Shown here: piece after piece, positions 37,990 to 49,500 of the stretch | Position numbering within the stretch: position 1 is the first letter of the stretch | How the letters are laid out: each line of letters starts with the position of its first letter | NCBI RefSeq assembly: GCF_019925205.1 | Contig: NC_083561.1 | Location: forward strand, 21,513,217 to 21,577,216 | DNA from: Metopolophium dirhodum | Lineage: Eukaryota > Arthropoda > Insecta > Hemiptera > Aphididae | Length of the DNA stretch: 64,000 bases | Direction: 5' to 3' | Notes under the pieces: model-generated | Database searches by the model: none | What the model saw: the letters and a program-made list of their open reading frames with translations, nothing else | What the model was told of the DNA's origin: nothing | Translations under genes and position numbers: made by a program

Positions 37990-40900
37990 GTAAGCATCGC
38001 GATCGCAGCAACAATCGAAAGTTTCGCCTCGTTTGTTTAGACGTAGGTACCATAGGTGGAACTAGACATTTTCATTAGGCAGTTCGAGAGTCGTTTTATG
38101 CCTAACGATGACAGGACTTTTTAAAACTGTATATTTCATTAATTGGACTACTGCAGCAGTTATTCAGATTTAAAGTAGCATTTGCATTTCCAATATTATT
38201 ATTATTATTAGGTACAATACCTATAGTAGTATATGATAGGCTATCATACCCAAAGTAAATAGGGGGTGAGGGCGATAGGAAACACCAATGATCATACATA
38301 TTATGAAATACAGCTGATATTAAATACATTTTAATTTTTACCCTAAAGCTAATATTTATAAATCTAAACGACGGTCGTATGGGACCATTATTTTATTTTT
38401 CTTCAATCATATTAGGTTTTAATTTATAACCTAACCTGGTTAACTCAATGCTATTATTAAATAGCAGCGTTGAATGATTTGTTTAAAAAATATTAAGTAC
38501 TTAGTGTCTAGTAATATAGTTAGTAAATAGTATACTAACGATTTACTATTAAATAATAACATAATATGGATAAAATGTTATATTTAAACACATTAACTTT
38601 TTATAATTGTATTACTACACACATTCTCATCAAGTTCATTAACTATTTTATTGATTGCATTTTTTATTTGATTTTTATTAATATTATATCATTGGTTCAT
38701 ATTATTAGATAAACATTCACGTAAACTTTTTATTAGAACTCTTTATTACTTTGTTATTTAAATAGTCTTCCCTGTGGAATTGGGAGAGTTTCTTGAACGT
38801 GTTATAAATATATAATATATATCGTATTTTACGTACGCTTGACTAACCTGTATGATTCAAAATATCACAGCATTCATACAAAATAAGTTTATAAAAGTAT
38901 AGTTAAGGGTAGCATATTTATATACAATAAGTGTAGGTATGCAAATTCATGGTTTCAATATATATACGTATATAATTACGATGTATAAATTATATGACTA
39001 TAGGTATTAATTATATATTATTATATAGGTAGTGACAGTTCAAAGAAAAAAATTATGTTATATTGTATAGAAATAAATCGCTTAAGAAGATCATAATGCG
39101 TATGTAAATCATCACAATAAACAGGTGTAATAAGCTTTTCTCAGCATTTAATTTTTTTTTCTCCTAAGATATTAGATAATAGGTGAATATTATTTTCTTA
39201 TTAAAAAATATTCATGCATAATATATAAAAACATTTTGTTTCGTTTTTAGAATATGTATATGACCTATATACTAAAATATTATAATTCCAGATGAACAAT
39301 TATTAATACAATAAAAGTTTCAACATTTTTTTTCGTAACTCTATATCAAATACATATATTGCTACCGCTGTAATCGCATTATTTACTATATAAATATATA
39401 TGGTAGGTCTAGAAATATAGTATGTATTTTGTAGTTAAGTGCGTAAACAAACTCAAAAGTCAAAACTAACATTTGAAATGTAGAGTAACGGTATACGGTA
39501 ACTCGTATACTATTCATTAAAAAAGTATGCTTTTTCGGTTTTCCGTTTTGCTCTTACTAGTTTTCAACTTTTAAATCAGATTAATTTTGTTTCAGTGTAG
39601 AACTTTTAGTAAGTTTTTAGTATTTTGCAATGACTTGGGAATTTTTGCGACACACACACAGTTTATTCTGAAGACAGATCCCGCCAAGTAGCGGAAATTC
39701 TACTAACTCTATAAAATCGTTTACGAAACCTAGTAAAATTGCGTAAAATATAATAATATATAATACACTTAAACTTCGGAAGACTGCAAATGACTGATTT
39801 TATCGTCGACTGACCTAATTCATAATTTTTACAGGGCAAACTGAGCGTGATGCAAGCGTACCGCATGGAGAAACTGTTCCACTCGATGAGGGCGTTGAAC
39901 ACAAGCGGAGATTACGAGTTCAGCTCGGTGGACCGCCTGTTCGTTTCCCAGAGACTTCCGATACAAAAGTGCATTGCTGACGTGTTCAAGGACGAGGTGC
40001 ACAAAATGGATTTCGTCGTCGATCCCGAACTGGCTCGCATGTACATCAACAACTGGGTGACCAACCAGACCAACCAGCAAATCAAGGACCTGTTGCCCGA
40101 GGGAAAAATCACGTACGAGACGAGACTTGTGCTGGTGAGCATATAATCGCATCATAACACAGTAAATTCTTGTTATGCCGAACGTCGAGATCTCAAATTT
40201 GTCAAAACCTCGACGCTATCGAAACACATAAATACCATTGCGATAAAACTCAATGTCTCGAAATTTTTTCTGTTTCCCTATTGAGTTTCGACAAAACGAG
40301 AGTTTACTATATAAATCATTATTGCATTTTATGATATCGGATTGCGCGAATCCAATTGAAAACAACTTCTACGTCACGCGCATATATACATGTACCAATA
40401 CGTATTAACGTTTCGTGTGTTTTTCCACAGGCAAACGCCGCGTACTTCAAGGGCTTTTGGAGCTCGAGGTTTTCCTCGGAGAGCACGAAAGATGAGGTGT
40501 TTTACACTTCACCCACCGAAAACGCGTATGTTCCGATGATGTGGCAATCCGGCGTTTTCAACCTACGTAAGCATATATATATATATATACTACACCATTC
40601 GTTTAAATGAAAAAATTATCTTGAACGTGACGTATGTTTTCATATTATACATATTGTTGGTAAACCTATGACTCGTACCTGCAGCTATATTTTATATTTA
40701 CTCTTTGCCACGAAATGCATATATATATAGGTAAATACAATGTACTTAACAGAAGAGGCGGTTTAAAATGTTTATATTATTTGATTATGCAAGGTACATA
40801 AGCACCCACTCGTCCACCCATTCAAACTGAATTTGAAATATGTATTAGTTATTATTTCAACATTAGTACCTATGTGCCTACATATATATCTAAGTGCAAA

Positions 40901-43527
40901 TACCGTTTATGATTTGATCGCAAACGCATAACATTTGCGTGGCCGATGCCCAGTTAAGCCGAATTTTTTTTAACTAGACATGCATATTAGCAGAACTATA
41001 TTTCGTCTGACAGTATTTTAGCCCGTAGCAATTTAGCATACAATATTTTCGTCGACATCTAAAATACGGTCCAAATATTTTTGGATCAAATACTGTCGTC
41101 TAAGATATAATTTGGTCGGTCAACTTGTCGACTGCAATATTCGGCTGAAATACTGTCATTGCAATTATTTTACCTGTTATCATTTCAATAATTTATTTGA
41201 ACAACTGTGAAAACATTAGAAAAATCATATCTCACAGTGGGGTGGTGATTGATCCATCTATATATTTCAATATGTTAACCTTAATATTTACCAATATATA
41301 TTTTATATTTGTAAAAACCACCGCCCTTCTCAAATCCACCATTGCACAACGACATTTCGAACATAATAATAATACCTGTAACCCGGTTTGTGTAGTGAGC
41401 TCTGACGAGTTGGGTGCGCACGTCCTGGAACTCCCGTACAAAGGCGGTGACATCAGTCTGTTCGTGATCCTGCCACCTTTCAATAAACAGCGTGGAATTA
41501 GTCAGCTTAGTAAGAGGCTCAATACCAACATTTTGCAAAACATTGTTTCGTCAGGTGAATGGACGTCGCGTCCCGTCGAGGTGTCTCTACCCAAATTTAA
41601 CGTCGAACAGAGCATGGACAACCTCGTGTCGGTAAGCGAAGTTTATAAAATATATAATTACGACAAATTGATTTTGTGTTCGTTTTTCAAAACTAATAAT
41701 TTATTAAGTATATACCTACGATGGTTAGTCGAATTAAAAGGGTTTCTAGAATAAATTAATAATCTTTTTTATTTCAAATAAGTATAGCTATGCGTGATAG
41801 GGTTTTTGACGCATTTTAGTACGAAAATTGGGTCACAGGAATAACTCTTTTGCTTCGGGAAATAATTAGATTTCTATAATTTTTGCTTACAAATATGAAG
41901 ACGCGAGGAGCATTGGATTCTGATTTAAAAATGATATATTTTAATGTTTTAATAAACGCGTATTCCATAATATGTATTAAATGTTTGAGTATTTTTAAAA
42001 TTAAATTTTATGGCATTATTTAAAGCTGATTCAAAAATTGGAGTTCAATACAAATTGGATAAATATTTTCTCGTTTAAATAAAAAAAAAATTGATCTAAA
42101 TCTGATAATTTTACGAGGCGCATTATCGTTTTTCCTGAAGTGTATTTTATCGTTGAAATAGTTTGATTGAATTTTTCCGATTGTATAACTGTCGTGCCAC
42201 GCACATAACAAATTTATTGAATAATTGTTGACCCTTATAGCTGCTCCCTAATCTAACCTGTTCGGAAACGTTTAAAATAAAATATTTTTAACTAATGTTT
42301 TGTGATTGGTTGTCGGAATGAAAAAATACTTCAGCTGAAACAATATATTCACGTTACAATCATTACAGTTATGGTATTTACACAACTGCAGTTTATCGTG
42401 TCCATAACATTATAGTACGTCGATAAATCGTTTATTATGATAATAATATTTCCCACCCAATCGACAAAATACGCGTTAATCACGATGGAAAAAAAAAATA
42501 GTTTTAATTACATAATACTTTTTACTACCTACCAATAGCATAAAATAATAATATTATCGATAGAACTATTTTTGTCCGAAGCAAATCTTAGAAACGTTTT
42601 TTATTATAATTGTAATAAATGTATTTATTTTTGCAAAACATTTAAATGTTAACGTATATTTGTTGATATCGACACGTAGAATATTAATCTTATACGCATA
42701 TAAAGGACCGAATAAAATTGTTTTATACATCTCATAATAAACATATTTGGTAGGAAGGCGTCAACATAGAGTTTTTGAGAAAATTAACTTTTATTAAGTA
42801 TTGTATGACTAAAAAGTAAAAACCTTAAAATAAAATCGCTGTTCCGAAAAATTGGAACTATCAATAAGGCAGAGCACTCGATTTTGTTCTCATCCAGCGA
42901 TATATTATTATATATTTTTTTTTTTCCTGTTTTAACCGACGACGCCGCGGGATCTGCTTTCGCATTGCTTCCGCGGCGCCGCCATCGTTTATTGACGGTA
43001 TCAAATATTAATACATACGTGGGGGGCAGACGGGACAGCTCCCCGACTCACCCCGTTCAAGTATTTTCAAAATTTTACATTAACAATAGTAAACTGAATT
43101 TTAATGCATTTTAAGTTTTACTGGACCTCTTCCTGACCTTCTCGGGCCGACCGGAGTTCGCCGCCCTTGAATTCGCGTACCTATATTATTATATTTATCG
43201 TGTTAAGTAATAACCTTTGGGCATTTTTTTCAGCTACTGGAGCAAATGGGAATCGGAAACGTGTTCAAAGGCAAAGTCGACCTGTCGGCGCTGACCGGTA
43301 ACGCTAACGACGTGACCATCGACGACGCTGTGCACAAGGCGAAAATCTCCGTGGACGAAGAGGGCACGATTGCCGCGGCGGCCACGTCGTTCCTGATGTC
43401 CCGGTCGTCCAGGCCGGTCGAGCCCTTCAAGTTCCGGTGCAACCATCCGTTCATCTACTTCATGTTCGACAAGGTCACCGGATCGGTGCTGTTCATGGGC
43501 GTTTACAATTCGCCAAAGTCCAACTAG
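37663..43527 (+). CDS. Secreted inhibitory serpin, five coding exons (430 aa)
   Basis: The coding sequence joins 37663-37989, 39835-40134, 40431-40566, 41396-41631 and 43234-43527; all junctions are GT-AG and keep frame. Serpins trap serine proteases by inserting the cleaved reactive loop into a beta sheet. Visible features: an N-terminal signal peptide (about residues 1-22), NLIFSPHSIYTALL (72-85), NAAYFKGFW (211-219), VLELPYKGGDISLFVILP in exon 4, hinge EEGTIAAAAT (375-384), and the C-terminal HPFIYF...GSVLFMGVYNSP (404-427). N-glycosylation sequons lie at N93, N131 and N186. Length fits a secreted insect serpin. The ATG at 37663 is chosen because it opens directly on the hydrophobic leader; an in-frame GTG two codons upstream is not needed. 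The alanine-rich hinge argues for an active inhibitor rather than a storage or hormone-carrier serpin. A role in haemolymph cascades (melanisation, Toll) or saliva is family-based inference; the target protease is unknown. Confidence 0.95.
37990..39834 (+). other. Serpin intron 1 (1845 nt)
   Basis: An AT-rich intron bounded by GTAAGC and TTTTTACAG. No open frame with coding composition and no recognisable transposon was seen inside it, only short AT microsatellite-like runs. Confidence 0.85.
39835..40134 (+). CDS. Serpin coding exon 2 (residues 110-209)
   Basis: Exactly 100 codons, phase 0 on both sides (acceptor TTTTTACAG|GGC, donor CTG|GTGAGC). It carries VDRLFVSQRLPI, KDEVHKMDFVVDPELAR and INNWVTNQTNQQIKDLLPEG, which correspond to the serpin blocks ANxLFxxxxxxL, VxxxDF and INxWVxxxTxxxIxxLL. 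The start of the family's LVNAAYFKGxW block is split across this junction. Sequons N131-T-S and N186-Q-T lie here. Confidence 0.95.
40431..40566 (+). CDS. Serpin coding exon 3 (residues 210-255 start)
   Basis: Begins ANAAYFKGFWSSRF after TTTTTCCACAG and ends in a phase-1 donor (C|GTAAGC at 40567). It covers the strand 3A/4C region; VPMMWQSGVFNL matches the family's VxMMxQxGxFxx. The preceding intron is only 296 nt. Confidence 0.93.
41396..41631 (+). CDS. Serpin coding exon 4 (residues 255-333)
   Basis: The reading frame is open well upstream, so the acceptor had to be chosen. The AG at 41394-41395 (GTTTGTGTAG|TG) is the one that restores phase 1 and joins FNL to L-SSDELGAHVLELPYKG. The exon holds VLELPYKGGDISLFVILPP, the helix ISQLSKRLN, and VEVSLPKFNVEQSMDNL, all standard serpin blocks. 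It ends TCG|GTAAGC in phase 0. Confidence 0.92.
41632..43233 (+). other. Serpin intron 4 (1602 nt)
   Basis: Bounded by GTAAGC and GCATTTTTTTCAG. Mostly AT-rich, but about 42935-43175 is GC-rich with an open frame on the plus strand. No hinge motif (ExGTxAA) is present there, so I do not call an alternative reactive-loop exon. Confidence 0.8.
43234..43527 (+). CDS. Serpin coding exon 5: reactive loop and C-terminus (residues 334-430)
   Basis: Starts LLEQMGIGNVF (family block LxxLGIxxxF), then VHKAKISVDEEGTIAAAATS (hinge, G377 = P15, T378 = P14), the exposed loop FLMSRSSRPVEP, and the terminal strands to the TAG at 43525-43527. Counting from P15, and independently counting back from F400 and HPF with antithrombin spacing, places P1 at S391 with P1' S392. 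A one-residue shift would put P1 at R390 with P1' S391, which would suit a trypsin-like target. No KDEL or RDEL retention signal is present, so secretion is expected. Confidence 0.95.
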   Translation, partial: LLEQMGIGNVFKGKVDLSALTGNANDVTIDDAVHKAKISVDEEGTIAAAATSFLMSRSSRPVEPFKFRCNHPFIYFMFDKVTGSVLFMGVYNSPKSN

Positions 43528-44500
43528 ATCGGAGAATATAGACGCCGCCGCCGCATGTTCGTCGACGGACTTGTGCGTGCACTATAAAACATACCCCCGT
43601 GCGGGATCGCAGTAGGAAGGCAACCTATAATAATATTATGTAGGATTGTGATCGATCGCTTATTACGGCGTAAGATGTAAATATTCGTACACGTCTAAGG
43701 TCATTATTACTATCATTATTATTATTATTATTATCATTATTATTATTTGTATGTATATATTATTATTATGTTATTATTCTAATTTTACGCCAGTCGTTTA
43801 CCACCGCGTGTGGACATTATATGATATGTCCCGTAAAACGAACAACATAGACCTCTGATCGCGACTGTACCCATACACCTCAAGGGCGGTATCCAGTATT
43901 GGAGGGCACTTAAAACCTTTTTACGAAGCTGATTTTTTTTAGTAATTAATGAAAAATGATATTGTAGTTTTTTTCCCCCCAGTGCACCCCTCTTGATCCG
44001 GCCTCTATACACCAGCACTCACGTACACTTACGTCACACGTGGGCCGCGAAGGTAGTTTTCAAGATTTAGGTTGGGTACCACAAGAGTATGTTATCGTAT
44101 TGTTTTCATAAATCTATATTTTGGAATTTCCTTTATATTATTTACAATATACCAATGTAATATATTATGATAGAAAAAATGTATTTTATTTTTGTGATAT
44201 AAACACTGCAGCGTAGTGTGCCGCCGAGTCGACGTGAGCGGTCAAACCTTTTGTCAATTTATAATAATATATAATAATAAGCCGATGTCACATTTCTCTC
44301 ATTTACCGTGTTCGTCGGAAGACTATACAAGTGTAGGTATAATTTATACGTGTATATTTATATGATTATAATATTGTATTAATATTATGTGTGAATAAAT
44401 ATATATATATATAATATTACACGGTAATATGATATGTTCAATATAATATGACAATAACATTGTGCTAACCGTTTTATAAGTGAAATAAATTATGTGACGA
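43528..44500 (+). promoter_or_regulatory. Serpin 3' flank / probable 3' UTR with AATAAA signals
   Basis: The first canonical AATAAA after the stop is at 44394-44399, with another at 44484-44489, giving a possible 3' UTR of about 0.9 kb. The interval includes an ATT microsatellite (43713-43748) and, at about 43850-44020, transposon-like sequence (GATCCGGCCTCTATACACC type) that does not look coding. The true cleavage site cannot be read from sequence alone. Confidence 0.5.
43713..43748 (+). repeat. (ATT)n microsatellite in serpin 3' flank
   Basis: Interrupted ATT run (a CATT unit near 43734) about 190 nt after the serpin stop, probably transcribed in the 3' UTR. Confidence 0.85.
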
Positions 44501-44542
44501 TGTACAGTATATAATTAATTGTATTGTTAACATATTCGTATT

Positions 44543-44652
44543 CAGAGAGTGAGAGTAAGTGAGAGACATAGACCGACAGAGGGAGAGAGACAGAGGAGTA
44601 GACAGAGACAGAAAAAGAGAACGGGACAGAGACGAACAGATAGAGACAGAGA
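44543..44652 (+). repeat. Purine-rich GA/GACA tract
   Basis: About 110 bp almost entirely of A and G with regular GAGACAGA units. Open frames on both strands (44490-44822) arise from the repeat and are not genes. Confidence 0.8.
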
Positions 44653-45252
44653 ATTGGTTTCAAAACTCGAACGTCTGAATTTAATTGAAAACGCTGCTGT
44701 TGCTGCCATAATAATAATGATAATAATATTATACGGTATAAACGGAAAGGCGTGTGTGCAGCAGACGCGCAAACGGTTCGAGGCGTCGACCGTATAATAT
44801 AGGTAAAGTATAATACACACATTGTAATTTACGTATTGTGCGGTCGCTTCGGGTAGAATATTATTATATACGCTATAATATGTGTATAATAGTTAGTTCG
44901 AGTCGTATTATTGTTTGTTTGAAAGTCAAACGCGCGCTAAACTTTTTCTTTGCGATCTGCGACCCGACGACGGTTATGTATTACTATAAGACAGCGCGAA
45001 ATTCAAGAAACCGTATCGTGTCGACGACGACGATATTATTATTATTATCATCATGAAGATAACGACATACGTGTCCAAGAGAGAACAAAATAATTATAAT
45101 AATATGTAACCACCTTGCGATGACACATAATAATTTATATGTTTATATTCATATAACGATGTACATTTATTATTGCAACCTGTCTATCGGTTCCGTCGGT
45201 GATGTAAAGTCGCCGCAGTGCAGGTTCCGTTATTTTATAGCTACGAAGATGC

Positions 45253-45300
45253 AAGGAGGAGGAGGAGGAGGATGAGGGACTCCTGGAGGAGGCAGGGTGA
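45253..45300 (+). repeat. GGA repeat tract
   Basis: AGGAGGAGGAGGAGGATGAGG followed by a further GGAGGAGG. A similar GGA run occurs near 46476-46499. Confidence 0.8.
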
Positions 45301-45380
45301 TACGTATAATATTCCATATGGAAACGATAAATTGCCGGAAAAGGATAATAGGCGACTGCAACTCAGCCGCGAACGTCCAG

Positions 45381-45401
45381 CCCCCCCCCCCCCCCCCCCC
45401 C
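45381..45401 (+). repeat. Homopolymer C21
   Basis: Twenty-one consecutive C residues. The proline-rich open frame across it is an artefact. Confidence 0.9.
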
Positions 45402-46998
45402 ACATAAAAATGGATTTTTGTCGATGAACGAGTTGCGAACGAAGTCCGAAAATTGCCGTATGAATTCACACTGATTACGTTCTATAATTTGAAAGATTAG
45501 AAAATGTAAAAACTTACTCTAAGAGTAAGTTACTCTTACTCTCTCATTTAAAACGTACTATTGGGCAAAATACCGATTTTTCAGAAGAAGCGATTTTCTG
45601 TATCTAATAACATTGTCCATAAAAACAAACCATATTTTATAAAATTTAATAGACAAAATCGTTTTGAAGATAACGTGTTTTTTAAAATTAGTTAATAATT
45701 GATTATTCCTATTTAAAACGATTCAAATGTGTTCAATATTCTAGGATTATATTTTTAATTTACAAACTTAATTACAATTTTTAAAATTTAATTTTAGTAC
45801 GTTTTGGATCAACTATTTAACTTCCGTATGACCGTATACCTACAATACGGGTAATAGTACGTTTTAGCACAACATGAAAAAAATGTATGTTTTGGTATAG
45901 TTAATGATGATGATGCCTATTTTATTAACATGAGCAATAGTACGGTTTGGCGTAAAACTGTAAAAAGTACCTTTTTAAAAATCTCAATATCATTTTCATG
46001 CACGGAAAAGGTTCGTTATGGACTAACCAATCATTTTGAATAGCGTCTGATCGGTAAATAGTACGTTATATTAATTCCGAAGAAACCAATCGATTTATCG
46101 ACGTCATTTTCATAAGAATCGATAATCGATGTCCAACTAGATTTCGGCAATTTCGGCAATAATACGTTTGGACTTCCACCCCTCAATTATTTGCATGTTT
46201 CAACTTTTATATAATATTCGTGTTCGGGAAGTTGTGAGGGGCTGAATTAATAACTTGTTTATCACTGTAGCCACCCGCATGAAAAAAGTGTGTAAAAAAA
46301 TTCTTATCACAAAGTATGTTTTTTAATTTAATTTTAAACTCATTCATCAAGTCGGCATATTATGTCATCCGATTAATAGAAGGACTCCTAGACAGTAGTT
46401 TGGTCCATGTCCACGGGTGCAGTGGCTCCGTTATTTTTTTTTTTTTTTAATACTGTGCAACAGAGGATATAGGAGGCTAGAGGAGGAGGAGGAGGAGGTA
46501 CTGATAATATAATAATATGCTATGTGCTTCGGACTAGAGAGAATAATATTATATGCGACTGCAAGCTATGTCGACGACATTACGATGACAATCGTCGCGA
46601 TTAAAATGTATTATCATCCGCTCTGCGCAGGTTGCAATCGGTATACCGTGTTCTGTATACCTGCTATATATAGGGTTTTAGATTTCGCGCGAACCAATTA
46701 TAAAAACTTGTGTGCTGATTCACACAATGGGTTCGTCGGTGTCGTCCGCGCTCGGCGGTAATTAGCATATAATTAAAAAAACAAATTTCGAAAAGTTTAA
46801 AACCTATTGTGTTACGGAAATAACGGCGGATGACGGGCTTAGTTGTTGTTGTACGTTTGTGTTCGTATAAAATATATTACTACAAAAAACGCACTGCGGC
46901 GTGTAACATTTGATTTCCCATCAACCGCGGTATACGACCTATATAGTACCGTAGTGGTAATAAGTAATAACGGCTTCTTTATGATAATAATCATTATA

Positions 46999-47148
46999 CA
47001 GTGAAACCCCCCCTAACGGACACCTCTCAATAGCAGACATTTTCGTGCGAGAATCAACTCAAACTTTCAACAATCTGAACCCTCTGAATAGCGTACACCT
47101 CGAAAAAACGGACAAAATGTCATCGATCGATTATTAGAGGTTTCGCTG
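46999..47148. mobile_element. pogo/Tigger-like MITE 1
   Basis: A 150-bp element with terminal inverted repeats CAGTGAAACC... and ...AGGTTTCGCTG, flanked by TA (46997-46998 and 47149-47150). The inner text (CTAACGGACACCTCTCAATAG) is shared with the neighbouring copy in rearranged or inverted form. It has no coding capacity. The superfamily call rests on the CAGTG terminus and TA target site. Confidence 0.65.
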
Positions 47149-47222
47149 TATACATGTAATATGTACCTACGGCAGCAGAACCACCAGAACCACAGAATGT
47201 ATTGACGTATAATAACATAATA

Positions 47223-47384
47223 CAGTGAACCCTCTAAATACCAGACGCTCTGGGTCGCTTATTAAATGCTGTCCGTTATTCGGAGGTGTCTGCTATTCAA
47301 GGGATTTAGATTATAGAAACTTTGTGGTTGGCTCCTGAGAAAACGTCCGATACTTGGAGGAGTCCGTTAGGGGAGGTTTCACTG
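47223..47384. mobile_element. pogo/Tigger-like MITE 2
   Basis: It opens CAGTGAACCCTCTAAATACC after TA (47221-47222) and closes CCGTTAGGGGAGGTTTCACTG at 47384. This right end is the inverted form of the left end of MITE 1. The right-hand TA is degraded (AATA). It lies 74 bp from MITE 1. Confidence 0.62.
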
Positions 47385-48096
47385 AATAGTATTATTATGT
47401 TCTACGGCAGAACGAGTGCGAAATATTATAAAAATTACGATTTCAGTGTAGGGATTAATCTTACCCACGGAATATTCTTGCTGGCGAGGGGGGGGAGGGT
47501 TTCCTCGGTTATCTTTATCCCCTGGAAGTCTTACCCCCTCACTACCGCGGTAAAATTACCCGAGGGTAAGATTTGACTGCGACACCGGCAGCACTGCGGA
47601 GTGCGAGCGTATAGTTATACTCCGTCCGACGAGATTTCTCCGATAACGCGCAGATAAAACAAATATTCCGAGACGATCATCGGCCACCGGAGTTTGTAGA
47701 TGGATACGCGACCGTTTGTTATAATAGACTGTAGGTGCCTATAATTATAATATGCTATAAAATAAAATGATCGATTTGAGAACGTTATATTAAATCCTCT
47801 ACCGGTCAATTTTAAACGACCCTGTTTTGCACGCAAGACTCTATACTCGAGATAATACGAATATTATAGTAACTGTTTTTTTCATCGAGAAAAATAATAA
47901 ACATTTAAGTTAGTTTATAAAAAACGGGTGAATAATATTATTTAATAAATAATTGATGCAACCATTATTGTTCTGTAGTATAATATTACACGGCAAATAT
48001 ATATTACACTATACAATTAATGTGTATACAAAAAAACATAAAATAAAACGTATTCGTGTATGATCCTTCTTAAAAAAGTTGTATACAGTATACAAT

Positions 48097-49500
48097 ATGT
48101 ATTGTCAGGCAATACTACAGAATCATAAAGGTTGCATCTATCATTATTTATTGAAAAATATTATTCCCTCGTTTTTCAAAAACAAATAAAAATATTTATT
48201 ATTTTTCTCAATGAAAAAAAACAGTAGGTATAATATTCGCATTGATTTAAATAATATTAATATTGCCTTTCATGCACAATGTTGTATCCATATTCATAGC
48301 GGATATATATCATGCTGTTAGGATCCAAGCTGTTAGGATCTGCTGAAGAGAAAAAAACATAGTCAAACAATAGTCGACATGATTTAAATAATATTAATAT
48401 GTCAATGCCTCTCAAGTACAATAATGTATCTATTTTTATTATTTTTTAATCTTATGAATACTCGTGCAGTAATTCAATTTTATATTATTGTTACCTCAAA
48501 ACGATTCGTTTATTTGTTCAACATCAAAATATTATTTATAAAACTAATATGTTATATATGTCTGTATCGATACATACATGAGTATTATTATACACGCTAT
48601 ATAATATTATACTACTGAACCATAAAGGTTGCATAAAATACTTACTAAAAATATTATTCACTTGTTTTTTAAAAACTAGTTTAAATATCTATTAATTGTC
48701 TCGATTAAAGAACCAGTAGAATATTCACATCGATATAAATAATATCAATATGCCATTGCCTCTCGTGGTACAATGATGTATCTACACGTTTGGGCAAATC
48801 AATACAAACAATTAACTGCAGCAAGTTAAGTTAACTCAATTAAATTTTCTTCAGATAAAAATCAACAAAGAAAAAATTGAACTCTACAAGTTTAAAGTTA
48901 AGATGGAAAATAAAAATTAACTTCACTAGGGTTAAAAAAAGTGAATTTTTAAGTCATTAGGTGCTCTATATTAATTTGAATTACACAGACATTTACAAAG
49001 ACGTTTAAAAAACTGTGCAAACATCAGATTATTATGATATATTATTAGAAAATAAACGACCAAAATGGAAAAAGAGTCAACGAATCAGTAGATATTATCT
49101 GTTGGTTCCACATTGTAAGAAAAGAAAATTAACTGCACGATAATGACAATTACTATAAAAAGTCAAGTTATAACAATAAAAATATTAACTGAATTAGTTA
49201 ATAAGTTAAAAACAATTTACTAATTAAGTTATAAAGTTTAAAAAAATTAATATTTTAACTTAACCTTTGACACGTTAATGCCACACTTTGTGTACCTATT
49301 CTATTTTATTTATTTTTGTCTCACGGACTCGAGCAGTGTTTCAATTTTTAAATATTTTTTCGTTCTTGATTTCAAATAAATATTTTTGTTGGCTTAAAAC
49401 GATTCGCCTATTTTTTTCGTTAACAAACCAATTGATAAAATTAATATGTTATTTTTCTATATCGATACTTATAGGCGAACATTATAATATATTATATTGT
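48097..49500 (+). repeat. Degenerate local duplication with an internal insertion
   Basis: The interval 48110-48610 resembles 48610-49500. Shared blocks are CATAAAGGTTGCAT, AAAAATATTATTC.C..GTTTTT, GATTTAAATAATATTAATAT (three copies, near 48243, 48383 and 48732), ACTCG.GCAGT, AAAACGATTCG, ATTAATATGTTAT and TATCGATAC. The second unit is split by about 480 bp (48790-49270) rich in AACTGCAGC and TAAGTTAAC. The small open frames at 48424 and 49288 are the two copies of one non-coding segment. Confidence 0.55.

Larger units (their letters stand above)
44501..46998. other. Serpin downstream intergenic region
   Basis: Dominated by simple repeats (GA tract, GGA runs, C21). A 19-bp palindrome ACTTACTCTAAGAGTAAGT lies at about 45511-45529. 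No gene was seen. Confidence 0.6.

Noticed and set aside
37668..38078. 136-residue plus-strand frame overlapping serpin exon 1
   Set aside because: Out-of-frame shadow of the serpin exon; it lacks a signal peptide and runs into intron 1.
41197..41395. Upstream extension of the serpin exon 4 open frame starting with an ATG
   Set aside because: The sequence before 41396 is intronic: it does not match serpins, and the acceptor at 41394-41395 restores the required phase 1.
43230..43454. Minus-strand frames over serpin exon 5
   Set aside because: Shadow of the GC-rich serpin exon on the opposite strand.
44490..44822. Long open frames on both strands (arginine-rich or leucine/serine-rich)
   Set aside because: They are translations of a GA-rich simple repeat, with no splice sites or coding composition.
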